A stretch of DNA of 5,637 bases from an uncultured Oscillospiraceae bacterium (GTDB taxonomy: Bacteria; Bacillota; Clostridia; Oscillospirales; Acutalibacteraceae), in assembly GCA_902478605.1 (NCBI GenBank), contig CABSLQ010000106.1:1-5637 (forward strand). The letters are read 5' to 3'. Made by a program: the position numbers and the translations under genes. This document shows, in pieces, positions 1 through 5,581 of the stretch. The number at the start of each line of letters is the position of its first letter. Within the stretch, counting starts at the first letter, position 1. The notes below the pieces were generated by a model, which saw nothing but the letters and a program-made list of their open reading frames with translations, had not been told where the DNA came from and did no database searches.

Positions 1-15
1 CCTCTCCATTATACC

Positions 16-39
16 AAAAAAGCCGCCTTTTGGCGACTT
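16..39 (-). terminator. Intrinsic terminator closing the pit operon
   Basis: Read on the minus strand, an 8-bp stem (positions 39-32 with 27-20, one U.G wobble at 36/23) closes a four-base AAAA loop and runs directly into six U residues (21-16). This has the right shape and orientation to end the pit-DUF47-GNAT transcript, about 40 bases past the GNAT stop codon. Read on the plus strand the wobble becomes a C/A mismatch, so it should work mainly for minus-strand transcripts. Confidence 0.65.
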
Positions 40-52
40 CTTTGACAAGCTG

Positions 53-81
53 AAGCGGCCTCCCAGGAGGCCGCTTTTCTT
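53..81 (+). terminator. GC-rich intrinsic terminator for a plus-strand gene left of the window
   Basis: The arms 53-63 and 66-76 are perfectly complementary (core GCGGCCTCC/GGAGGCCGC); the innermost pair probably opens to give a 4-base loop. On the plus strand the stem is followed by TTTTCTT. That fits termination of a plus-strand transcript entering from the left, converging on the pit operon. On the minus strand the hairpin begins a few bases after the GNAT stop codon but lacks a U tract, so there it may only protect the mRNA 3' end. Confidence 0.6.
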
Positions 82-586
82 ATGGCTTCAACAGCGCATA
101 CATACAGGAATCCATCAGCTCGCCGTTTTTATACACACTGCGGCGCAGCACGCCTTCCAGGGTGAAGCCCGCCTTTTGCAGCACCCGCTGGGAAGCGGCA
201 TTGCGGGCAAAGATGGCCGCCTGAATGCGTTCCACATCGCCGCGGGCAAAGGCCAGAGCACAGACCTGCCGCACGGCGGCGGTCATGATCCCCCGCCCCC
301 AAAAAGGTTCTCCCAGCCAATAGCCGATTTCCATAGTTTTGCTGTATACGTCGTCCAAACGCACCAGCGTGATGCCGCCCACGGCCCGGCCGTCCACCAC
401 AATGGCCCGGCGGCAGTCGTGGGCATCGTCCGCCCTGGCGCAGTCGTCCAGGAACCAGGCGGCGTCCGCCGCCGTGTACGGATGCGGGAAAGTATCACGC
501 AGGTTGGCCGCCACACGGGAACTGGCGGCATACTGCAGCAGGCTGGCCGCATCGTCCGCCTGCCAGGGACGCAGAGAAAAGTCCAA
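80..586 (-). CDS. GNAT family N-acetyltransferase, RimJ/RimL type
   Basis: A 168-residue single-domain acetyltransferase of the Acetyltransf_3 (RimJ/RimL-like) group. These enzymes move an acetyl group from acetyl-CoA to an amine on a protein N-terminus or small molecule; the substrate here is unknown. Visible landmarks are the N-terminal LRPWQADDA strand-helix (5-13), EIGYWLGEPFWGRG (86-99) with the acetyl-CoA pyrophosphate loop WGRG, and NAASQRVLQKAGF (129-141), the conserved C-terminal helix motif. Length is typical. I chose a TTG start at 586 because it has GGAGG seven bases upstream (594-598). Longer in-frame starts would run deep into the upstream gene. The start lies 14 bp after the DUF47 stop codon, so the gene is almost certainly co-transcribed with pit and DUF47. 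A role in phosphate transport is not implied by its family. Confidence 0.88.
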   Translation of the reverse strand: MDFSLRPWQADDAASLLQYAASSRVAANLRDTFPHPYTAADAAWFLDDCARADDAHDCRRAIVVDGRAVGGITLVRLDDVYSKTMEIGYWLGEPFWGRGIMTAAVRQVCALAFARGDVERIQAAIFARNAASQRVLQKAGFTLEGVLRRSVYKNGELMDSCMYALLKP

Positions 587-600
587 TGTAATGCCTCCAT

Positions 601-1227
601 TCAGGCGTTTTTCATCATAACGCCTTCCACCACGTTGGCAACATGCTCGCAGGTGTCGCAGCATTTTTCCATCCGATCGAACAGTTCGCGCCAGACGCTC
701 AGCTCAATGGGATCGTGGGATTCCAGGTACAATTTCCGTACCGCCTGGGTATACAGGGCGTCGCCCTCCTCTTCCAGCCGGTTGATTTCCACGATGGTTT
801 CCTTGATGGAGGAGGATTTCCGGAAATGCCGGAATTCTTTAAGGGTTTCTTTGAGTGTGGCGCAGCAGCGTACGATGATATCCGTAAAATCCAGTGCCTC
901 CGCCCGGACGGACAGAATATTGAACATGTACATGCGGATCAGCACGTCTTCAATGGCGTCGGTCAGGTTGTCGATCTCCTGCAGCAGCAGGATGAAATCC
1001 TCCCGCTCAATGGGGGTGATGAAAGCCCGGGCCAGCTCGCTCATCATGTCGTGCTTGGCCTCGTCCGCGTCGTGTTCGATCGTGTGCATTTCCTGCATAC
1101 GATCCGGCAGCGTCACCGGATCATAAGCCTGCAGCGTGCTTTTCAGCATATCGGCCGCTTTACAGGCAAATTTGGCGCCCCGCACAAACATGTCGAAATA
1201 GTCGGTGTCATGTTTTTTCTTTCCCAT
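601..1227 (-). CDS. DUF47 / PhoU-like Pit accessory protein
   Basis: A 208-residue, all-helical, highly charged cytoplasmic protein of the DUF47 (PhoU-related, TIGR00153-like) family, usually encoded beside Pit permeases and thought to regulate them. PhoU-like acidic metal-binding helices are visible: EHDADEAKHD (51-60), EIDNLTDAIED (84-94), EINRLEEEGD (147-156) and a final E-K-C-C-D-T-C-E-H stretch (187-195). In this family such E-x-x-x-D clusters bind divalent metal ions. The start codon has GGAGG ten bases upstream (1238-1242). It sits 18 bp after the pit stop codon, so the two are one transcript and likely made in matched amounts. The four cysteines near residues 121-122 and 189-193 are a small oddity. 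Family assignment is firm; the regulatory role is from family knowledge, not from this sequence. Confidence 0.92.
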   Translation of the reverse strand: MGKKKHDTDYFDMFVRGAKFACKAADMLKSTLQAYDPVTLPDRMQEMHTIEHDADEAKHDMMSELARAFITPIEREDFILLLQEIDNLTDAIEDVLIRMYMFNILSVRAEALDFTDIIVRCCATLKETLKEFRHFRKSSSIKETIVEINRLEEEGDALYTQAVRKLYLESHDPIELSVWRELFDRMEKCCDTCEHVANVVEGVMMKNA

Positions 1228-1245
1228 ACGAATGCATCCTCCCGC

Positions 1246-2298
1246 TTAAAATATCTGCATAAACAGACGTGACATCAGGTATCCGATAAGGCCGCAGCCG
1301 GGGAAGGTGAGCACCCAGGTGAGTACCATCTCCTTGACCACGCTCCATTTGACGGCGGAGAGCCGCTTGGCCGCGCCCACGCCCATCACCGCGGTGGTTT
1401 TGGTATGCGTTGTACTGACGGGCAAGCTGGCCAGTGAAGAGATAAGCAGGCATAAGGCACCGGCCGCGTCCGCCGCAAATCCCTGATAGGTTTCCAGCTT
1501 GACCATGTCCATGCCGACCGCCTTGATAATGCGATAGCCGCCGATGGAGGTGCCCACCGCCATGACCACCGAACAGAGGATCATCAGCCACAGCGGGATC
1601 TGAAATTCGGACACTTCGGCGTTGCCCCCTGCCAGGCAGACGCCCAGCATGAAGACGCCCATGAATTTTTGTCCGTCCTGGGCGCCGTGCATAAAGGCCA
1701 TCGCCGCCCCGCCCCCAATCTGGGCGCCGCGGAAAAAGCGGGTGGTTTTGCGCCGATCCATATTGCGGCAGAAGAAGGCGGTCAGCTTGGCCATGGCCCA
1801 GCCGGTGCCAAATCCCAGCAAGGTGGACAGCACAAGGCCGTACAGCACCTTGAGCCATTCGCTTCCGTTGATGCCCTGCAGACCTCCCTGCAGGGCGATG
1901 GCGGCGCCCGAAATCCCCGCGATGAGGGCATGGCTTTCACTCGTGGGAATGCCGAATGCCCAGGCGGCCACCGCCCAAAGGACAATGGCAAACAAGGCGG
2001 CGCATAAGGCCACAATGGCCAGATGGCTGTCCCCGTGGAAATCCACCATGTTAAAAATGGTTTCGGCCACCGAGGCGTTGATGAGGCTCATCACGAGCAC
2101 ACCCAGAAAATTGAATACCGCGGCCATCAAAATAGCCGCACGGGGGCCCATGGCACGGGTGGATACACAGGTGGCAATGGCGTTGGGGGCATCGGTCCAG
2201 CCGTTGACGAATATCACCCCCAGCGTGAGCAGCACGGTGACGGCGAGCAGTGGGCTGCTCAGCAGCCCAGCCATGAATTCCTGCAGTGATAGTGTCAT
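1246..2298 (-). CDS. pit: Pit-family inorganic phosphate permease
   Basis: A 350-residue polytopic membrane protein of the PiT (PF01384) family, which imports inorganic phosphate, as a metal-phosphate complex in studied bacterial members, using an ion gradient. Both copies of the inverted family signature are visible: NGWTDAPNAIAT (32-43) and HGAQDGQKFMGV (204-215). The matching serine/threonine-histidine re-entrant motifs are GIPTSESHALIAG (116-128) and LPVSTTHTKTTAVMGVG (292-308). Length matches short bacterial Pit proteins. I chose ATG 2298 because GGAGGAGAG lies just upstream (2308-2316) and the protein then begins at the usual point before the first membrane helix. The in-frame extension to 2481 is cysteine- and charge-rich, unlike the family, and would begin only a few bases after the predicted transcription start. 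First gene of the pit-DUF47-GNAT operon. Some family members carry sulfate, but the DUF47 partner favours phosphate. Confidence 0.93.
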   Translation of the reverse strand: MTLSLQEFMAGLLSSPLLAVTVLLTLGVIFVNGWTDAPNAIATCVSTRAMGPRAAILMAAVFNFLGVLVMSLINASVAETIFNMVDFHGDSHLAIVALCAALFAIVLWAVAAWAFGIPTSESHALIAGISGAAIALQGGLQGINGSEWLKVLYGLVLSTLLGFGTGWAMAKLTAFFCRNMDRRKTTRFFRGAQIGGGAAMAFMHGAQDGQKFMGVFMLGVCLAGGNAEVSEFQIPLWLMILCSVVMAVGTSIGGYRIIKAVGMDMVKLETYQGFAADAAGALCLLISSLASLPVSTTHTKTTAVMGVGAAKRLSAVKWSVVKEMVLTWVLTFPGCGLIGYLMSRLFMQIF

Positions 2299-2486
2299 GT
2301 TGCAGTTCTCTCCTCCGGTAGCCGCAGGGAAATCAAGCGGACATGTCCGGCCGCGCAATTCCGCCTGGTACAGCGTGCATGTTGTTTGGAAAACGCCGAC
2401 TTTTTCGGCGGCGTCACCTCCTGTTGCTCCACGTACTTGGTTACATTGGTGATTCCGCTGCCGCACTATAATCCAGAACAATCATA
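2299..2486 (-). promoter_or_regulatory. Long structured 5' leader of pit with a possible attenuator
   Basis: The predicted transcript runs about 188 nt before the pit start codon, long for a simple leader. It holds a 6-bp GC hairpin, CGCCGA/TCGGCG on the RNA (positions 2410-2405 with 2399-2394, loop 2404-2400), followed by four U residues (2393-2390). This is the form of a weak intrinsic terminator lying between promoter and gene. A perfect 12-bp palindrome, CGGACATGTCCG, follows at 2338-2349. I could not match the leader to a riboswitch class I know. A small reading frame ending at 2295 also crosses it. Regulation by attenuation is inference. Confidence 0.4.
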
Positions 2487-2492
2487 AGACCC

Positions 2493-2521
2493 AGTATACA
2501 CGCTTTTTTACACTTTGAAAA
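2493..2521 (-). promoter_or_regulatory. Sigma-A type promoter of the pit operon
   Basis: On the minus strand, TTTTCA (2521-2516) and TATACT (2498-2493) are separated by exactly 17 bp. The -10 box is one base from consensus; the -35 is weaker. The expected start of transcription is near 2486. The spacer carries two direct copies of GTGTA twelve bases apart. Confidence 0.6.
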
Positions 2522-2566
2522 GAGGATTTTCCCATTTTTTCGAGCGGAAATATGCCGAAGGGGGAC

Positions 2567-2595
2567 TTGGCAGATGAAAGAAAAAACAGTATACT
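2567..2595 (+). promoter_or_regulatory. Sigma-A type promoter of the DUF3810 gene
   Basis: TTGGCA (2567-2572) and TATACT (2590-2595) are 17 bp apart, each one base from consensus. Transcription should start near 2602, divergent from the pit promoter. This rules out in-frame ATG codons upstream of about 2602 as starts for the downstream gene. Confidence 0.7.
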
Positions 2596-2656
2596 AAGCT
2601 ATATGGCATACAACGGCAACGGGTTTTCTGCGCGTATGAAGGGATGGATGATTGTG

Positions 2657-3775
2657 ATGAAGCGTGTTCTGCGCGGCATGCGGCACGGCCTGTTTCTCCT
2701 TCCGGCCCTGCTTGCGCTGCTGCTTTTTAAGCTGCTGCCGCATTTTCCGCATTTCACCGAAACGGTTTTTTCCCGCGGTATTTTCCGCGTGATTTCGGTG
2801 CCGGTGGGCGGGTTTCTGGCCGTTTTCCCCGTTTCCTTTACCGAGCTGCTGGTGATTCTGGCGCTGCCCCTCGCCGTACTGCTCATCGTGCTGCTCATAC
2901 GCCGGCTGCGTGCGGCGGAGAGCCGCGGACGGGTGCTGGCCCGTGCCGGCAAGGGGATCGGCTGGGTGCTGTCCTTTGCGGCGCTTTCCTATATGCTGCT
3001 GCACGGGGCCAATTTTTATCGCCTGCCCGCCGCGGAACTGATGGGGCTGGATACCACGATCCAGTCACCGGAATATCTGCAGCAGGTGTGCATCGACTTG
3101 GCGCGGCGTGCCTCCGCCGAACGGGAGAACCTGTCCGAGGATGAAGAGGGCTGCACCGTGCTGTCGGTGTCCAAAACGGATATCCTGCGTCTGGCGGATG
3201 AGGGGTACCGCCGTATGGACGATACCTATCCTTTTCTATGGGGGGGCGTATGGCGGGCGAAGCCGGTGATGCTGTCCCACTGGTGGTCGTATACCGGCAT
3301 CACAGGTATGTACTTTCCCATGCTGGTGGAGGCGAACGTCAACATCGATGTGCCGGACAGCGAGATTCCCGCCACGGCGGCGCATGAGCTGGCTCACACG
3401 CGCGGATTCGCCCGTGAGGATGAATGCAATTTCTTCGCGTATTTGACCGCCACCCACAGCGATTCGGCGGATTTTCGGTATTCCGGGTACCTGATGGCAT
3501 ATATCTATTGCTCCAATGCGCTGTATGATTATGACACCGATATGTGGGCCGTGACACGGGAATACTGCTCGGACGGCGTGAAGCGGGATTTGGGACAGCG
3601 CAACGCCTATTGGGATCAGTTTGAGGGAGAGGTGCAGGACGTCTCCTCCTCCATCAACAACGGCTTCATCGCCTCGCAGGGGGATGAGGCCGGGATTTTC
3701 AGCTACGATCGGGTGGTCCAGCTAATCGTGGGGTATTACCGTGCGGGCGAGATCACCTTCTTGCCGCAAGAATGA
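2657..3775 (+). CDS. DUF3810 integral-membrane zincin (putative metalloprotease)
   Basis: A protein of about 372 residues of the DUF3810 (PF12725) family, function unknown. Hydrophobic segments at about 11-27, 61-82 and 99-119 anchor it in the membrane. The soluble remainder carries HELAHTRGFAREDECNFFAY (243-262). This contains HExxH, in which H243, E244 and H247 would be the zinc ligands and catalytic base, with E256 a likely third ligand. The mature domain is rich in Tyr, Trp and Asp, fitting a domain outside the cytoplasm. Its substrate is unknown and cannot be inferred here. The start is uncertain: ATG codons at 2603, 2636, 2648 and 2657 are in frame. 2603 would be leaderless, and an AAGGG at 2639-2643 serves 2648 or 2657 only imperfectly. 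I favour 2657 (MKRVLRGMRHG, a basic N-terminus before the first helix). The stop at 3775 is secure. First gene after its own promoter; a membrane-protein gene follows 63 bp later. Confidence 0.85.
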   Translation: MKRVLRGMRHGLFLLPALLALLLFKLLPHFPHFTETVFSRGIFRVISVPVGGFLAVFPVSFTELLVILALPLAVLLIVLLIRRLRAAESRGRVLARAGKGIGWVLSFAALSYMLLHGANFYRLPAAELMGLDTTIQSPEYLQQVCIDLARRASAERENLSEDEEGCTVLSVSKTDILRLADEGYRRMDDTYPFLWGGVWRAKPVMLSHWWSYTGITGMYFPMLVEANVNIDVPDSEIPATAAHELAHTRGFAREDECNFFAYLTATHSDSADFRYSGYLMAYIYCSNALYDYDTDMWAVTREYCSDGVKRDLGQRNAYWDQFEGEVQDVSSSINNGFIASQGDEAGIFSYDRVVQLIVGYYRAGEITFLPQE

Positions 3776-3838
3776 TTTTGGCGCCCGGGGCCATACTATT
3801 TCCGAAAGCTGCCTGCCGGCAGATGGGAGGAAAAGGGT

Positions 3839-4459
3839 ATGGACGCGCTGCTGCTGATCGGGTGTGTGCTGGGCCTGCTGCTTTGCCTGGGCGGGCAGGC
3901 GGTTGGCCGGCTTTGGTGTGCGAGCGGGGCCGTGCTGCTTACAGCGGCGCTGTGGGGGGCCGCCGGCCTGATGCGGCTGTCCGTGCCCTTCGCCGCTGCA
4001 GGTTGTGTGCTGCTGGGCGGCGGCTTGGCCGGTGTATGCTGGCGATTTCCGGCGGTGGGGCAGCCTGTCGCCGCGGGCGCGGCGGGGGGTTGGCTGGATT
4101 TGCTCGTCTTGTACTGCCTGGATGAAACGCTCTGGCGGTTTGCGCTTTTGGGCGCGCTGCCGGGTGTGTTGGCGTGGCCGTTTCCGCGTTGGGGAAGGCG
4201 TATCGGGCAGCCGGTCAGCGGGGCACTGTTGCTGGTGCTGTCCCTGTTTGGCCTGTTCACCGGGGAGGAATGGTTTCTCTTCCCTCCGGGTGAGCCCTTC
4301 GCCGCCGGGGAAACGGCCGCTTTTCTGCTGTTCAGCATCCTGCTGATAGCGGTCGCCGGCATAGCGGCCCGGGCGGGAACGGATTGCCGCGGTAGCGGGC
4401 AAACCAGGGGCGCCGATACGGCGCCCAAGGGGTTGAAAAAAGGGCGCGCCAAGTATTGA
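3839..4459 (+). CDS. Polytopic membrane protein of unknown function
   Basis: A 206-residue protein that I do not recognise. It is very hydrophobic, with about six probable membrane segments (roughly 2-20, 29-48, 51-67, 87-112, 125-143 and 158-177). A polar, basic tail of about 28 residues (179-206) is rich in Gly, Arg and Lys. Cysteines (9, 16, 27, 56, 67, 93) lie in or near the membrane segments, and an acidic DET sits at 95-97. The ATG start is well supported by GGGAGG eight bases upstream (3825-3830). No promoter or terminator is evident in the 63-bp gap, so it probably shares the DUF3810 transcript. The last codons contain a strong inverted repeat, and the stop codon lies inside the -35 box of the tRNA promoter. 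Base composition and hydrophobicity look like a real gene, but no catalytic motif is seen. Confidence 0.75.
   Translation: MDALLLIGCVLGLLLCLGGQAVGRLWCASGAVLLTAALWGAAGLMRLSVPFAAAGCVLLGGGLAGVCWRFPAVGQPVAAGAAGGWLDLLVLYCLDETLWRFALLGALPGVLAWPFPRWGRRIGQPVSGALLLVLSLFGLFTGEEWFLFPPGEPFAAGETAAFLLFSILLIAVAGIAARAGTDCRGSGQTRGADTAPKGLKKGRAKY
4408..4426. repeat. Perfect GC-rich inverted repeat at the 3' end of the membrane-protein gene
   Basis: GGGCGCC (4408-4414) and GGCGCCC (4420-4426) form a 7-bp stem around GATAC, or 8 bp with a 3-base loop. It lies inside the coding sequence about 30 bases before its stop. It is followed by purines, not a T tract, on the plus strand, so it is not a standard intrinsic terminator. 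It may slow RNA decay or read-through before the tRNA promoter. Confidence 0.5.
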
Positions 4460-4484
4460 CAACGTCAGGTAAAAATGCTATGAT
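4456..4484 (+). promoter_or_regulatory. Near-consensus extended -10 promoter for tRNA-Ser(UGA)
   Basis: Perfect TTGACA (4456-4461), a 17-bp spacer, and TATGAT (4479-4484) preceded by TGC, an extended -10 element. Transcription should begin near 4491, about 13 bases before the mature tRNA. It is the strongest promoter in the window, as expected for a stable RNA. The -35 box includes the TGA stop codon of the upstream gene. Confidence 0.85.
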
Positions 4485-4503
4485 AATGACCGTCACTTGA
4501 CAC

Positions 4504-4590
4504 GGAGAGGTGTCCGAGCGGTTTATGGAGCTGGTCTTGAAAACCAGTGACTCGTCAGAGCCAAGGGTTCGAATCCCTTCCTCTCCGCCA
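4504..4590 (+). tRNA. tRNA-Ser(UGA), CCA encoded
   Basis: An 87-base class II tRNA. The acceptor stem GGAGAGG (4504-4510) pairs with CCTCTCC (4580-4586), followed by discriminator G and encoded CCA (4588-4590). The anticodon stem CTGGT/ACCAG (4531-4535/4543-4547) encloses loop CTTGAAA with anticodon TGA at 4538-4540, which reads UCA and, by wobble, other UCN serine codons. A long variable arm (about 4548-4562, with one A/C mismatch) identifies it as a serine tRNA. The T arm is AAGGG-TTCGAAT-CCCTT. Its own promoter is 20 bases upstream. No terminator follows before ddh. Confidence 0.97.
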
Positions 4591-4641
4591 CATTTCTCCG
4601 GCCGAGAGGACGGGCAGCCTGCTTTTGAGGTGGTTCACCGT

Positions 4642-5526
4642 ATGTTGCGTGCATGTATCGTTGGATATGGGAATATTGGCCGCGCGGTGCTGGAAGCGCT
4701 GCTGGCGAGCGGCGATTTTGCTGTCGCCGGCGTGGTCAGCCGCAGCTTGGCGGCCGGATCGCTGGATAATATCCCGGTTGTGCGCGATGTGGCGGAACTA
4801 TCCGATGTGGATGTGGCCATCCTGTGCTCTCCCAGCCGGGCGGTCCCGGATCTGGCGGCTTCGCTGCTGCAAGAAGGGATCTGCACGGTGGACAGCTTTG
4901 ATATCCATACGCAGGTCGTAGAGGTGCGCCGCCGCCTGGACGATGTGGCCAAGGCCCATGGAGCCGCGGCGATTATGTCCGCCGGCTGGGATCCCGGTAC
5001 CGATTCCATGGTGCGCGCCCTGTTGGAAGCCATGGCGCCCCGCGGGCTGACGTATACCAACTTTGGTCCCGGCATGAGCATGGGGCACACCGTGGCGGTC
5101 AAGGCGATTGCCGGCGTGAAAAATGCCCTGTCCATGACCATTCCTCTTGGAACGGGAATCCATCGCCGGATGGTGTATGTCGAGCTTGAAAAGGGATACG
5201 ATTTCGAAACGGTGGCGGCGGCCATCAAGGCGGATGACTATTTCCGGCACGACGAGACCCATGTGCTGCAGGTGGAAGACGTGGAGGCGCTCAAGGATAT
5301 GGGCCACGGCGTGGATCTGACGCGCAAAGGCGTGTCGGGCGGAACGCACAGTCAGCGCATGCGCTTCACGATGGAAATCAATAATCCGGCCCTGACGGGA
5401 CAGATCCTGGTAGCGGCTGCTCGCGCGGTGAAGAAACAGGCGCCCGGCTGCTATACGATGATCGAGATCCCTCCCATCCATCTGCTGGAAGGGGAGACGG
5501 AGGAGCTTGTCCACCGTCTGGTTTAA
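4642..5526 (+). CDS. ddh: meso-Diaminopimelate dehydrogenase
   Basis: A 294-residue cytoplasmic oxidoreductase (EC 1.4.1.16). In vivo it makes meso-diaminopimelate from tetrahydrodipicolinate, ammonia and NADPH in one step, giving the cell-wall crosslinking residue and the precursor of lysine. The Rossmann fold opens with GYGNIG (8-13). SRS (33-35) after the second strand, in place of an acidic residue, suits NADPH. Family motifs follow: DSFDIH (84-89), SAGWDPG (113-119) and FGPGMSMGH (141-149), corresponding to substrate- and cofactor-contacting segments in studied homologues. Length agrees with the shorter members of the family. The ATG at 4642 has GAGGTGG upstream (4627-4633) and gives the normal N-terminus. 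An in-frame ATG further upstream would lie inside the tRNA gene. Only 51 bp separate it from the tRNA-Ser(UGA) end, with no promoter or terminator seen, so it may be expressed from the tRNA promoter. Confidence 0.93.
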   Translation: MLRACIVGYGNIGRAVLEALLASGDFAVAGVVSRSLAAGSLDNIPVVRDVAELSDVDVAILCSPSRAVPDLAASLLQEGICTVDSFDIHTQVVEVRRRLDDVAKAHGAAAIMSAGWDPGTDSMVRALLEAMAPRGLTYTNFGPGMSMGHTVAVKAIAGVKNALSMTIPLGTGIHRRMVYVELEKGYDFETVAAAIKADDYFRHDETHVLQVEDVEALKDMGHGVDLTRKGVSGGTHSQRMRFTMEINNPALTGQILVAAARAVKKQAPGCYTMIEIPPIHLLEGETEELVHRLV

Positions 5527-5550
5527 GCGCAACACAACAGAAGAGGAAAA

Positions 5551-5571
5551 CCGGTTGCTCACCGCAACCGG
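5551..5571. repeat. Perfect 8-bp hairpin between ddh and tRNA-Ser(GCU)
   Basis: CCGGTTGC (5551-5558) and GCAACCGG (5564-5571) flank a TCACC loop. On the plus strand it is followed by CTGACC, without T residues, so it should not end transcription before the next tRNA. On the minus strand it is followed by TTTTCC. It may protect the 3' end of ddh mRNA after RNase P cuts at the downstream tRNA; this is inference. Confidence 0.5.
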
Positions 5572-5581
5572 CTGACCATAT

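Noticed and set aside
8..13. Perfect TATAAT on the minus strand near the left edge
   Set aside because: The best -35 candidate at 17 bp is only 4/6 and lies inside the terminator hairpin. Any gene it serves is outside the window.
42..47. Perfect TTGACA on the plus strand
   Set aside because: No -10-like hexamer lies 16-18 bp downstream (65-70 is AGGAGG inside a terminator stem).
176..1126. Long plus-strand open frame opposite the GNAT and DUF47 genes
   Set aside because: It is antisense to two recognisable protein families, with no domain, low-complexity Ser/Arg-rich translation and no ribosome site. It is a shadow of GC-rich coding.
2333..2380. 15-codon minus-strand frame starting ATG 2380 (MHAVPGGIARPDMSA)
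   Set aside because: It has no ribosome binding site and is of a length expected by chance. The overlapping frame that ends at the pit start is better supported.
2299..2481. N-terminal extension of pit to an ATG at 2481 (61 extra residues)
   Set aside because: The extra residues are cysteine- and arginine-rich and unlike Pit N-termini. The ATG would lie within a few bases of the predicted transcription start with no ribosome site, whereas ATG 2298 has a strong one.
3813..3822. Palindrome CTGCCGGCAG just before the membrane-protein ribosome site
   Set aside because: A 10-base GC palindrome is common by chance in such GC-rich DNA. It has no promoter context here.
3722..4462. Long minus-strand open frame opposite the membrane-protein gene
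   Set aside because: The translation is Gln/Pro/Arg-rich, as expected from the antisense of a Leu/Ala/Gly-rich membrane gene. The plus-strand frame has a well-placed ribosome site.
5551..5571. Intrinsic terminator ending ddh
   Set aside because: The stem is strong but no T tract follows it on the plus strand, so it was listed as an inverted repeat only.
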